From Lepus europaeus (taxonomy: Eukaryota; Chordata; Mammalia; Lagomorpha; Leporidae), in the NCBI RefSeq assembly GCF_033115175.1, contig NC_084838.1, positions 41,643,468 through 41,707,467 on the forward strand: 64,000 nucleotides of DNA, read 5' to 3'. Position 1 is the stretch's first letter; each line of letters starts with the position of its first letter. Shown here in pieces: positions 1 through 10,563 of this stretch. Made by a program: the position numbers and the translations under genes. The notes below the pieces were generated by a model that saw only the letters and a list, made by a program, of their open reading frames with translations, had not been told where the DNA came from and did no database searches.

Positions 1-163
1 CACCCGCATGGGAGACCAGGAGGAAGCACCTGGCTCCTAGCTTTGGATTGGCGCAGCACGCCGGCCGCAGCGACCATTTGGGGAGTGAACCAATGGAAGG
101 AAGACCTTTTTCTCTGTCTCTCTCTGTCTAACTCTGCCTGTCAAAAAAGAAAAAAAAAAAAGA
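1..163 (+). mobile_element. CSINE, 5' end outside window
   Basis: Only the 3' body is present: the gggagaccaggagg segment, the gggagtgaacca segment, a (CT)n run, then ctgcctgtc and an A-rich tail. The element is cut by the window start. The poly(A)-type tail places it in the younger subfamily. Confidence 0.85.
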
Positions 164-608
164 GAAAGAGAGCTTTATACTCCTTCCCATGTGTTTAGAA
201 GCCCAAGCGACCACATGGAGACCCACATGGAGGAGAACTGAGACACCTGGGTAACAGTTCCTGCTGAGCTCCCAGCTGGCAACCAGTACCAATTTTCAAC
301 TGTGTGAGTGAGGCCATTTGCAGCTTCCAGATAGTGCACCAGCCCAGCCAGTGCTACAAAGCCAAAAACCATCTGGTTAATACACAGAATTGCAAGAAAT
401 AATAAATTATGGTTTTAAGAAACTCACTTTGGGGTGGTGTTTTTTGCATCTTGTGCTTTTTTTTTTTTTTTTTTTTTTTGCATAGCAATAAATCAGGAGT
501 TAGCACATTTTTTTTTTCCTGCGAAAGATCAGATAGTAAATATTTCTGTTTCGTGGCCATATGGGTCTCTGTTGTATATATTTAACCCTCCCATTAGAGC
601 ATTAAAAC
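164..608. other. Intergenic, no gene seen
   Basis: The stretch has no recognisable gene. It holds a run of about 22 T at 457-479 and a second short T run near 509-518. A-rich and T-rich tracts here may be remnants of old element tails, but I cannot assign a family. Confidence 0.5.
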
Positions 609-934
609 CATAGACAGGCCGGCGCCGTGGCTTAACAGGCTAATCCTCCACCTTGCAGCGCCAGCATACTGGGTTCTAGTCCCGGTTGGGGCGCCAGATT
701 CTATCCCGGCTGCCCCTCTTCCAGGCCAGCTCTCTGCTGTGGCCTGGGAAGGCAGTGGAGGATGGCCCAAATGCTTGGGCCCTGCACCCACATGGGAGAC
801 CAGGAGAAGCACCTGGCTCCTGGCTTCGGATCAGTGCGATGTGCTGGCCGCAGTGGCCATTGGAGGGTGAACCAACAGCAAAAAGGAAGACCTTTCTCTC
901 TGTCTCTCTCTCTTTCACTATCCACTCTGCCTGT

Positions 935-973
<39 letters not shown>

Positions 974-980
974 ATAGACA
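609..980 (+). mobile_element. CSINE, full length, with target duplication
   Basis: The element proper runs about 617-972, from the ggccggcgccgtggctta head to a tail of about 35 A. It is flanked by CATAGACA at 609-616 and 973-980, a plausible target-site duplication. The B-box-like segment is GGTTCTAGTCC. The long intact A tail suggests a recent insertion. Confidence 0.9.
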
Positions 981-1206
981 ATGCATAAACAAAAGAACAT
1001 GCATTCTAGTAAATTCTGATTTATAAAAGCAGTTGTTGGGCTGGATTTGGCCAACCCCTGCAACAGGAAATTGACACAGAAATTGGCACCTGAAAGTGGG
1101 GTACTTGGATAACAAAACCCTCAAACCTATGGCACTGACCAGGAAGCTTACAGAGTTCTGAAGCACAGAGAGGAAGATCCAAGTACACTAAAGAAATTGG
1201 TATCTT

Positions 1207-1542
1207 TTTAAAAAATATTTATTTTTACTTATTTGAAAGGCAAAATGACAGAGGGGGAGGTAGGAGAGAGGAACAGAAGGAGACATACAGACAGAATTCT
1301 TTCATCTGCTGGTTCATTCCCCAAATGGCTGCAACAGCTGGGGCTGGGCTTGGCTGAAGTCATGGTCTCCCACGTGGGCGACAGGAACCCAAGTACTTGG
1401 ACCATCTTTTGCTGCTTTTCCAGGTACAACAGTTGGGAGCTGGATTGGAAGCAGAGTATCTGGGACTCAAACCAGCACTCCAATATGGGATGCTGGCATC
1501 ACAGACAGCAGCTTAATCCACTAGGCCACATCACTGGCCCTG
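1207..1542 (-). mobile_element. CSINE, reverse orientation
   Basis: The T-rich end is on the left and the head reads tccactaggccacatcactggccc on the right. The body is diverged, with many substitutions compared with copies such as 41410-41741, so this is an older insertion. Confidence 0.85.
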
Positions 1543-1555
1543 ATGTCTTTTTTGT

Positions 1556-1873
1556 AAAATTTAAAAAATTTTTCATTTTATTTGTGTGTGTGTGTGTGTG
1601 AGAGAGAGAGAAGCTTCCATCCACTGGTTTACTCCCCAGATGTCCATAACTGCCAGAGCTGGGTCAGGCTGAGGCCAAGAGCAGGGACCTCAATCTGGAG
1701 CTCCCCTGTGGGTAGCAGGGGCCCCAAGCACCTGAGCTGCCTGCTGACTCCAAGCCTGTGCACTGGCAGGAAGCTGGATCCGAAGTGAAGGAGCCAGGAA
1801 CTGAATCACAATTCGATATGGGATTTGGGCATCCTAGGCAGCAACTCCACCCCTGCTCCAAACACCTGCCCCA
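1556..1873 (-). mobile_element. CSINE, reverse, with GT microsatellite
   Basis: A diverged copy lying directly beside the previous one. A (GT)n tract at about 1581-1600 has grown in place of part of the A-rich tail, followed by (AG)n. The head end reads ccaaacacctgcccc. Confidence 0.75.
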
Positions 1874-2671
1874 AGAAATTGTTACATGTGGTTATTTGAG
1901 ACCTAAGTTACACACTGGTTAATATGCGGTAACATGGTTGAGAGAAAATGTAGCCAGTGAATTGGTGGCCTGGATGTGGAGATATCCAGGCACAATGTTC
2001 GAAGTTCCAACGGACTCCTTTTAGCTACCCTATGAAAGCAAATGGGAAGAAGACATTATTTTGTTTTGAGCAAAGTGTCCAGGACAGTCTCTGTGCCAGC
2101 AGAAGATGATCAAAGTCAATTGAAACCCAGAGGGGAGAATGAATGCCAGGACGCTCCCAGTGAAACAGGGTCCAGCATGTGGCTGTAACACCCTTTGCTG
2201 AGGCCAGGCAGATTTCAAGTACTGCCTCCTTTCATCTGGAGACAAAGTGCTCCTGAGAATCTTGAGCGTTTATCCCACAGCGCGGTGACTCATCCGCTAA
2301 AGGAGGGAAGGGCGTCTCCGTCTCTTGTGATTTGGGGCTGTGGTTTTTATCTCATGGAGTAAAATGCAATAAGATTCATGGAAAATCCACGGTCCCCCCC
2401 CCCCCCCCCCCCCCGCCCAAGAAATAAGCAAAGACAGTGTAAGCTGCAAGGGGACACTGGGTGCCCACTGAAGCATCCTGGACAAGTTACTAGCTGCCGA
2501 CTGAAGCTGTTTCTTACAGAAAAGGAGGAATTGCTGAAAGGATAGAGCCAAGATCAGAGGGACAGGTAAGAGCCACACAGTTCCCAGCCCTGGGAGCTGG
2601 CAGAGCTGACAAGTGCAAGATCGCTTCTCAGATTTGCTAAGTACTGTTATGTACCTTTTATTAACCACTTT
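1874..2671. other. Intergenic, poly(C) tract
   Basis: I see no gene here. The main feature is an uninterrupted run of 21 C at 2394-2414, a G-quadruplex-prone tract on the minus strand and a site where length is hard to sequence reliably. Confidence 0.6.
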
Positions 2672-2970
2672 TTCTATTTTCTATTTATTTCTTTTTATGT
2701 ATTTGACGGGGGAGGGGAGAGAATATTCCATCTGCGTTTTCACTCCCTAGATGCCTGCCAACAGCTGGACCTGAGTCATACCAAGGCAGGAGCCTGCACT
2801 CTATTCAAGTTTCCCATGTGGGTAGCAGGAATCCCAGTACTTGAGCCCATAATCTGCTGCCTCCTGTGGTACACATAGCAGGAAGCTGGACCAGAGGTGG
2901 AGGCAGGACTTGATCCTGGGTACTCTGATATGGGATATGGGCTTACTGCTGCGCTACAACACTCACCTCC
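2672..2970 (-). mobile_element. CSINE, reverse, old
   Basis: The left end is tttctatttatttctttttatgtatttg and the right end is ctgcgctacaacactcacctcccc. The body keeps the cactccctagatgcctgc and cccatgtgggtagcagg segments with many changes. Confidence 0.75.
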
Positions 2971-3070
2971 CCATCAATATTTAATTTTGTGCTCAACATA
3001 TTCTATATCTGGCCAATGAGAGAGCCCCTTCAAACTGATTTCTATGTCTTTTTGCCATAGCTTCATCATT

Positions 3071-3392
3071 TTTTTAAAGATTTATTTATTTACTTGAAAG
3101 AGTTACAGAGAGAGATTGAGATCAAGATATTCTATCTACTGGTTCACTCCCCAAATGGCTGCAATGGCTGGAGCTGTGCCAATCTGATTTGAAGCCAGGA
3201 GTCAGGAAATTCCTCTGGGTTTCCCACAGGGGTGCAGGGGCCCAAGTGCATGGACCATCTTCCGCTGCTTTCCTAGGGCATTAGCAGGGAGCTGGGTCAG
3301 CAGTGGAGCAGCCAGCACTTGAACCAGCGCCCATATGGGATGCAGGCATTGCTGGCAACAGCTTAACCCATTACACCACAACGTCAGCCCCA
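3071..3392 (-). mobile_element. CSINE, reverse
   Basis: It opens with tttttttaaagatttattt and closes with acaccacaacgtcagcccc. The whole body is present. Confidence 0.85.
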
Positions 3393-3792
3393 GCCTTACC
3401 ATTCTTCAAGCTCTTTATCTGTGGCACAGTTATTTTCAAGACTGACCTTACTAATACTCCTGGCCCGTCCCTAGAATCATTCTTTCCCCCAAGAATTCCT
3501 AGGTCCTTTTGTTGGAGAATGTTGTTTAGATGCCAAGATTTGGGTGCTGGATGTGTGCACTGCATTGGGAACTGTCTCCTCCCAGACACGAATACAAGCA
3601 GCCGCATAGAGCCACTTGCATCTACTTATCCAATTATCAATCTTTACATTGAAAATGTTGAACTCACACCAATCTCTCAAAGTATCCAAAGGATCATGTC
3701 ATTTTCTCCTCGTCTACATTTGTAGCTCCTTTCTCTGACAGTGAGAAACATGGTTAAATCTCATTATTTGTTGACACCGGTGTTTCAGAAAG
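3393..3792. other. Intergenic, nothing recognised
   Basis: Unique-looking sequence with no codon-like conservation, RNA gene or repeat that I can name. Confidence 0.5.
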
Positions 3793-4095
3793 CTCCTGAG
3801 CATGGTGGCTCAGAGGGTTAAGCTGCCACATGGGAGGCCCACATCCCATGCCAGAGTGCTGGTTTAGTCCCAGCGACTTCTCTTCCTAACAAGCTTCCTG
3901 TTAATGCATCCTGGCAGGCAGCAGGTGATGACTCAAGTACTTGGGTGAGAGGCTCAGATGGAGTTCTACGCTCCTAGTTTTGGCCTGGCAAAGACCTGGC
4001 TGTTGTGGGTATGTGGGGAGTGAACCAAGGAATGGAAGTTCTCTCTCTCTCTCTCTCTTTCATTTCTCCACCTTTCAACTAAATAAAAATAAACA
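3793..4095 (+). mobile_element. CSINE, old variant
   Basis: The head is diverged (gagcatggtggctcagagggttaag). The middle lacks the usual gcccaagtgcttgggcc box and has gactcaagtacttgggtgag instead. It ends in (CT)n and aactaaataaaaataaa. It looks like an older subfamily. Confidence 0.7.
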
Positions 4096-4148
4096 TTTGT
4101 TTTACATTTTAAAAAGTCTGTGGCCATGTGGAATTAGAAAATATGTTT

Positions 4149-4498
4149 GGGGGCTGGCGCTGTGGTGTAGTAGGTTAAGCCTTAGCCTGTGGCACCAGCA
4201 TCTCATATGGGCACTGGTTCGGGTCCCAGATGCTTTTCTTCCAATCCAGCTCTATGCTAATGGCCTGAGAAAGAAGTGGAAGATGGCCCAAGTGCTTGGG
4301 CCCGTGCACCCACATGGGAGACCTGGAAGAAGCCCTTGGCTCCTGGCTTGGGATTGGCCCAACTCCGGCCATTGCAGCCATTTGGGGAGTGAACCAGTGC
4401 ATGGAAGACCTTTCTCTCTGTCTCTCCTTCAGCCTGTCTGTAACTCTGCCTCTCAAATAAATAAATAAAATCTTAAAAAAAAAGAAAAAGAAAAAGAA
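4149..4498 (+). mobile_element. CSINE, full length
   Basis: A good match from gggggctggcgctgtggtgtag to the aaataaataaataaaatctt tail, followed by A-rich sequence with G interruptions. Confidence 0.9.
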
Positions 4499-4506
4499 GG
4501 TGAGTT

Positions 4507-4802
4507 TTGACTGGGTTTTTAGCCTGCTGGTTTAGGTGATTACGTCCTACATCAGAGTACCTGGAATCGGTTCTCAATTCTAGCTCCTGATGCCAGCTTC
4601 TAGCAACGAAGGCCCTGACAGATAGCAGCGATGGCCCATGTAGTTGGCCTTTGCCACTCATATGGGAGACCTGGATTGTGCTCCTGGCTCCTAGCTTCAG
4701 CCTTGGCCCAGCCCCAACCCTTATGAGCATTTGAGGAGTGAACCAATGGATGGGAGGTTTCTCTCTTTATCTCTTTCGCTCTGCCTCCCAAATACACTTG
4801 CA
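4507..4802 (+). mobile_element. CSINE, old variant
   Basis: A degenerate copy immediately downstream of the previous element. The cctggattgtgctcctggctcctagc and gaggagtgaaccaatggatgg segments identify it. The tail is reduced to ccaaatacacttgcaaaaac. Confidence 0.7.
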
Positions 4803-5225
4803 AAAACTTTAACTTGGAGCACTAAATATTTGAAACTCGTGCTTATTTTTTTCATAATATGCACCTCCAGGAACTTTTCAAAGACCCCCTCCCTCATAGC
4901 ATTTATTTTGAAGCAGTCTCGTTACATTTAACATTTCCACATCCTATCTGGGCTCCGCACTCTGTTCTGGGCTGCCCTACTTCCCTGAAACCCTGCTGAG
5001 GTCCTGATTCCCCACAGATGCCTTTTTTATTCCATTTGGGCTTTCACACTGCTGGGCTGCTGCCCTCCCCACCCCTCTTCCTTCCTCAAACTGGTTGGGC
5101 TTTGACCCCTGTTTATGCCATCTGGATTCCTGCCTTGTTCAACTCTGTCTAATGGCTTTTGGACTAAATTGCTCAGGCAGAGGGAAAAGAAGGAGAGGGA
5201 GAAGGTAACTTGTTTTCCTTTTCTT
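4803..5225. other. Intergenic, nothing recognised
   Basis: Pyrimidine-rich unique sequence around 4940-5160. No gene, RNA or repeat family could be named. Confidence 0.5.
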
Positions 5226-5522
5226 TTTTTTTAAGGTGTATTTATTTATTTGGTTTTTAAAAATGTTTTATATTTGAGAGGTAGAGTTACAAAGAGGGGC
5301 AGGTAGAGAGAGAGAGAGAGAGAGAGTCTTCTATCTGCTGGTTCACTCCCCAAATGGCCCCAATGGCTGGAGCTGGGCCGATCTTAAGCCAGAAGATTTT
5401 TCTGGGTCTCCCACTTGGGTGCAGAGCCCAAGCACATGGCCCTTCTTCCACTGCTTTCCCAGGCCATAGCAGAGATCTGGATCAGGCTACAGCTTGGCCT
5501 GCCATGCTATAACGGCAGCCCT
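5226..5522 (-). mobile_element. CSINE, reverse
   Basis: It starts ttttttttaaggtgtatttatt, has a pure (AG)n at about 5308-5326, and ends ctgccatgctataacggcagccct. The head is short, consistent with a small internal deletion after gatctggatcaggc. Confidence 0.8.
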
Positions 5523-5610
5523 GGTAACTTGTTTTTCTAATTCATAGGTATTTAAACCCAAGGGGTTCATACTTGGACCTGGTTCAGATGATGTGGATTC
5601 TGGACTTGAA

Positions 5611-5934
5611 GTTTTTTTTTTTTATTTATTTTATTTATTTGAAAGACAAGACGGTGTCATAGAGACAGGTAGAGACAGAGAGAGAGGTCTTCCATTTGCT
5701 GGTTCACTCCCCAGATGGCTGCAACGGCCAAAGCTGCGCCGATCCAAAGCCAGGAGCCAGGAGCTTCTTTCTGGTGCAGGAGCCCAAGGACTTGGGCCAT
5801 CCTCTACTGCCTTCCCAGGCCACAGCAGAGAGCTGGATCAGAAGTGGAGCAGCCGGGACTAGAACCAGTGCCCATATGGGATGCTGGCGCTTCAGGCCAG
5901 GGTGTTAACCCACTGTGCCACTGTGCCAGCCCTG
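5611..5934 (-). mobile_element. CSINE, reverse, full length
   Basis: It runs from poly(T)/ATTT repeats to actgtgccactgtgccagccctg. Body segments are well preserved. Confidence 0.9.
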
Positions 5935-6575
5935 CATCCTCCAGTTTATGAGGAAACCCAAGCAGCCCCATGAAGAGGCCTTTGTGGAGGGGTCAGCATG
6001 AAACAGGAAGGTCCTACAGCCCACTCTGAGCCAGCAGCCAGCGCCAGCGCCAGCAGCCAGTCATGTGAGTGAGTCCTTGGGGAACTTCCCAACGGGGAGG
6101 CAGAGCTGCCCTGTTACACAGCTGGGAGACACTGTTGTCATTTTAAGATACTAAGTTTCAGAGTGCTGTGGTGGGAAACAATGGTCTACCATGCACCAGG
6201 CGCTATCCCATGTGCTTCTGATTTCCAGGGTGACACAGAAATGAAAAGGGGCAGGTGTGGAAGAGGGCACCGTGAGAGGGAGAGCAAACGGCGCTGAGCT
6301 GTCAAGGGCAAGCAGAAGGAAGATGCAGAGGGTGGTGATGTTGGGCCGGCAACCGGGCAGGACAACTGCCAAGCCGGATCCCAGCTTTCAGGCTGCTGAG
6401 CCCTGCGACTTCCTCCTCCAGGTCCCATCTAACAGGATTAATTTTTCACATGACAGATTTGAGAGTGGAAAAAGCTGGAGCTAGTGGGGAAACAGGTTGC
6501 CGGGCTTGACTGTCTTTCTCTAACACCTGTTCAAGTTGCAACAGATGGACAAGGTTGCCCTGGGATTTGTGAATT
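5935..6575. other. Intergenic, nothing recognised
   Basis: Contains a short imperfect CAGC-rich stretch (about 6026-6060, agccagcagccagcgccagcg) and otherwise unique sequence. No gene supported. Confidence 0.5.
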
Positions 6576-6903
6576 TTTTAAAAGGTTTTTATTTATTTAT
6601 TTGAGAGGTAGAATTACAGACAATGAGAGGCAGAGAGAGAGAAAGGTCTTCCATCCGTTGGTTCACTCCCCAGATGGCAGCAACAGCCAGAGCTACACTG
6701 ATCCAAAGCCAGGAGCCAGGTGCTTCTTCCTGGTCTCCCATGCTGGTGCAGGGGCCCAAGGACTTGGGCCACCTTCCACTACTTTCCCAGGCCATGGCAG
6801 AGACCTGCATTGGAAGAGGAGCAGCCGGGACTAGAACTGGCACCCATATGGGATGCTGGCGCACAGGTGGAAGATTAACCTACTGTGTCTTGGCGCCTGC
6901 CCC
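6576..6903 (-). mobile_element. CSINE, reverse
   Basis: ttttttaaaaggtttttattt at the left and ttggcgcctgcccc at the right. The full body lies between. Confidence 0.88.
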
Positions 6904-7013
6904 TTGTGGATCTTTCTAAAAAAAAGAAATGTACTGCTTCTGGTTACCTCTGGATTAGGGGCTGGCAAAGTTGGTGCTCAAGCCTACGCAAGACACACCT
7001 GTTCCCCCCTCCC

Positions 7014-7302
7014 TTTTTTTTTTTTTTTTTTGACCAGCAGAGTTAGTGAGAGAGAGACAAAGGTCTTCCTTCTGTTGGTTCACCCCCCAAATGGTTGCCA
7101 CGGCCGGCGCGCTGGGCCGATCTGAAGCCAGGAGCCAGGCGCCCCCTCCTGGTCTCCCATTTGGGTGCAGGGCCCAAGCACTTGGGCCATCCTCCACTGC
7201 CTTCGCTGGACTGGAAGAGGAGCAACCGGGACAGAACTGGTGCCCCAACTGGGACTAGAACCTGGAGTGCTGGTGCCCCAGGTGGAGCGGCGCTGGCCAT
7301 CT
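7014..7302 (-). mobile_element. CSINE, reverse, younger subfamily
   Basis: It has a clean run of T, then gaccagcagagttagtgag rather than the ATTT-type tail, marking the poly(A)-tailed subfamily. Part of the body between gccttc and gctggactgg is missing (about 25 bp). Similar acctgttccc and atctgttccc sequences flank it and may be a decayed target duplication. Confidence 0.85.
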
Positions 7303-7821
7303 GTTCCCTTTTGTTCATTTTTCAGGCGGGCGACTAACCTCACCCATTCTCACTGGCCAGGAGTTTTCCTGAGGTGTTGGCTGTTGGGGTCACCTTCACC
7401 CTTATCAACTCTGTGGAGAACAAGTCTTCACACTGTGTTCAAAAACACCTTAGTGATAATTTCTCCCTTTGCCCCTGCCTGGATCAGCAAGGCACTTTTC
7501 AGTATTTACTTACCATGAACTTTAACAAATGCTGATTGCATTTAGGTAGGAGAGTATTCTACATAAAAGTGTAAAAGCCCGAGAAGGTTTCTCTCTTAAG
7601 GTGACATTTGAGGGGCCTGAATAAAATATGGAGAAAGAGCACTTCCGGCTATGTGACAGCAGGCACAAAGGCCCTGAGACAGGGGAAAATATGGCAAACA
7701 AGGACCAGCAATTAGTCCAGGTGGCTGACAGAGGTCAAGCAAACCACAGACAGTGATAAATGTGGGTGGGGAGGGGCACAGCAAACAGAGTAGACAGGAC
7801 ATCTATGGAATTGGTGTGTGA
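7303..7821. other. Intergenic, nothing recognised
   Basis: Unique sequence. No open frame or repeat that I could support. Confidence 0.5.
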
Positions 7822-8153
7822 GTGTTTTTAAGGTTTATCTTTTATTTATTTGAAAGGCAGAGTTACAGAGAAACGAAAAGAGACAGAAAGAGAGAGAAAA
7901 TCTTCCATCAGTTGGTTTACTCCCCAAATGGCTGAATGGCGGGGCTGGGTCAGGCTGAAGCCAGGAACCTGGAGCTTCATCTGGGTCTCCCTCATGGTTG
8001 CAGGTGCCCAAGCACTTTGGGCCATCTTCCACTGTTTTCCCAGGTGCATTAGCAGGGAGCTGGATTGGAAATGGAGCAGCTGGGTGTCAAACCTGGGCCC
8101 ATCTGGGATGCTGGTATAGGAAGCTTAACCTGCTATGCCACAACACTGGCTCC
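7822..8153 (-). mobile_element. CSINE, reverse
   Basis: tttttaaggtttatcttttattt to gctatgccacaacactggctcc. The gccattgcagcc segment is shortened to gaatggcggggctgg. Confidence 0.85.
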
Positions 8154-8159
8154 TTGGTG

Positions 8160-8226
8160 TGTTCTCCTCCTCCTTCTCCTTCCCCTTTCCCTTTCTCTCC
8201 CCCCCCCCTTCTTCTCCTCCTCCTCA
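8160..8226. repeat. Polypyrimidine (CTCCTT)n tract
   Basis: About 67 bp of almost pure C and T on the + strand, including a run of nine C. It sits between two reverse SINEs and may have grown from the A-rich/(GA)n tail of the right-hand one. Confidence 0.8.
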
Positions 8227-8393
8227 TTTTTTTTTTTAAATAAACTATTTAGTTATTTATTTGAAAGCAGTGTTACAAAGAGGGAGAGACAGAGCTGGAT
8301 CAGAAGAGGAGCAGCCAGGACTCAAGTGGTGCCCATATGGCATTCTGACACTGCAGGTGGCGTCTTTACCCATTGCACCACAGTGCTGGCTCT
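8227..8393 (-). mobile_element. CSINE, reverse, internally deleted
   Basis: Both ends are present (ttaaataaactatttagttatttatttg and gcaccacagtgctggctctg). The sequence jumps from gagggagagacagag directly to ctggatcagaagaggagcag, losing about 150 bp of the body. Confidence 0.8.
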
Positions 8394-8402
8394 GTTGTGT
8401 TC

Positions 8403-8687
8403 TTTAAAAGAGATTTTACTTATCCATTTTGAAAGGCAGAGTCAGAGAGAGAGAGAGAGAGAGCAAGCTTCCATCTGCTAGTTCACTTTCTAAATTCCTG
8501 CAACAGCCAGGGCCTGGCCAGGCCAAAGTCAGGAGCCTGGAACGCCATCCAGGTCTCCCATGTGGGTGGCAGGGGCTCCAGCAGGCTGGATAGGAAGTAG
8601 AGTAGCTGGGACTCAAGCTGGCACCCTGAGTGGAATGTGGACATCCCAAGTGACGGCTTAACCCGCTGCTCCACAATGCCAGTCCCA
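8403..8687 (-). mobile_element. CSINE, reverse
   Basis: It follows the deleted copy after only about 10 bp. It begins aaaagagattttacttatcc and ends gctgctccacaatgccagtccc. Confidence 0.8.
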
Positions 8688-9700
8688 GCATCTATGGATT
8701 TAGATTTTGTTCTGAATAAATCTGCAGGTTCTGATTAAAGCATACAGAGATCTCTCTGGACGCCGGATGGAGAACAGATTGGGCAAGAGGCACAGAGAAA
8801 GGAGAAGCAGGTGACCCATTAGGGGGCATAGACCAAGATGATGGTGGTTCAGTCCAGGATGCTAGCAACAGAGTTAGTAAGACAGGAATTGTCATGTTTT
8901 GATGACAGCACTGACGAGACCCACTCGTGGTTTGGAAATAAGTAGGCACATCAAGGACACCTGTTAGGTTTCGGTCTTATGGCATTGCATGATGGTATCT
9001 CTGAGTGAGGTAAGAACGGAAACAGAGTGTAAGAAGCAGGCTGTTGGCAGGATGTGTTGAATTTGAGATGCCAGTGGAACGGGCAGATGAGTATTTGAGT
9101 CTGGAGGTCAGGGAAGAGGTTTGGGCTGGAGACAAAAATGTGGAGTTCTTGGCATACCGGTAAGAGAAATCACTCCTAGAGAGTGAGTGTAGACAGAACA
9201 GAGCATCCTGGACTGCAGCCTTGGGTCTTCCCCAACAATGGAAGAGGAGACATGAGTGGCCAGTGAGAAGAGGGCCATCGAGAGGACCTCGTGGCCAGAA
9301 AGTCAAGAAAGCATCTTCTGTATGATGGCAACCAAGCGCCAACCCCTGAGCCTCACTTTTTCTCATTAACACCTACTTCACGGCATATGGTAAACGCTCA
9401 AAATACAGCGTAGCTATTGCCATACTTCCTCATCTCAGAGTTGGCTGCCAGTTGTCAGCCTTTCTATCCACATAAATGACAGCATCTCCGAGGATCCTGG
9501 AGAGAAGGGTTAGGTTGCCTGAGCTCATAAACACAAGTGGGCGAGGCCTCTGGGTCTAAGCTAGGCCAAGTGGATTGGGTGTCCAAATCGACAACAGGCG
9601 GCGACTCTTGGACAGGTTTCTTAATCTCCCTGGGCCTTAAACTCTTTAAAACGAGGACAATTTCCACGAAATAGGGACTGTCCTCGTCCAGTCCAGTGTA
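8688..9700. other. Upstream flank, nothing recognised
   Basis: About 1 kb without SINEs between the last upstream element and the CpG island. No gene, tRNA or repeat was recognised. A divergent non-coding transcript from the B4GALT1 promoter could begin near its right end, but nothing in the sequence shows one. Confidence 0.5.
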
Positions 9701-10563
9701 GATGGTACAACTGGCCGCACTCTTGCAACGGGGGCCTGGGAGTCACCGAGGACCCGACTTGTGCACCAGAGGCGGCGCCGCCTGCGCCCCGGACTCCCCA
9801 GACCCGGGCCACTCGACGGCGAGGCGAGAGAAGCGGCCACGCGTCCACTCTCTGGGCAACCAGCCGCGCCGCCCCTTCCCCGGGGGTCCCCTGCCCCGGC
9901 CGCCGGGCTCGGGGGGAGGGGCTTTCGAACGCCGCAGAGAATCCTACAGCGCCGTCCCACCCCTCGCGGGGCGTCGAAGCCCGTTTCCCGGCAACCTTTC
10001 TCCGCCCCTCTCGCTACCCGGGCCACCGCTTGGGAAGCCAACGCCCCCGACCCCTCCGGCCAGTGCCCCGCTGGCTCCCCTCTCCGCTCGCCGCCGCGCT
10101 GCAGGCCCAGGCCCGTACCTCAGCCCCGCGGCACCCAGTGGGTGGCGGCGCCTCTCCAGGTCCCGCTCGGAGGAGGGCGGAGGAGTCCGAGCCGAGGACG
10201 GCCCAGCCGCGCCCGCTGCGAGCGGCCCCGCCCCCGGGGCCCGCGCCCTGAGGCTCCGCCCTCCTTCCCCGTCCAGAAAACCCAGCCGAGAGCCCCGCCC
10301 CTCCCCGGCGCGGCCCCGCCTCTCAGGGCCCCGCCTCTCGCGGCCCCGCCCGCGCCTCGGGCGCCCTTCTGGTCTCTTGCAGGTCCTGCCTCGGAGTCCG
10401 CGCCAGCAGCCGCCCGCGCGTCCGCCGCGCCGCGCGCCCTCGCCCCGCCGCCGCTCGGCCCCTCCCCCAGCCGGCCGCGGTCTGGCAGCGCCTGGCCGGG
10501 GGCCCGCGGGCGGGCCGCCCTCCCCGCAGCAACCCACCCCCCTCTTAAAGCGGCGGCGGGAAG

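Noticed and set aside
1583..1613. Regular short repeats such as (GT)n and (AG)n as possible CRISPR-like arrays
   Set aside because: They are dinucleotide microsatellites without unique spacers, in a mammalian genome.
4149..4260. SINE heads resembling tRNA genes
   Set aside because: The A- and B-box-like sequences belong to tRNA-derived SINEs. No sequence folded by eye into a full tRNA with anticodon and acceptor stems, so no tRNA gene is called.
9604..9848. Possible divergent antisense transcript at the B4GALT1 promoter
   Set aside because: CpG-island promoters often fire both ways and an antisense RNA is annotated near the human gene, but no splice sites or exon structure visible here support one.
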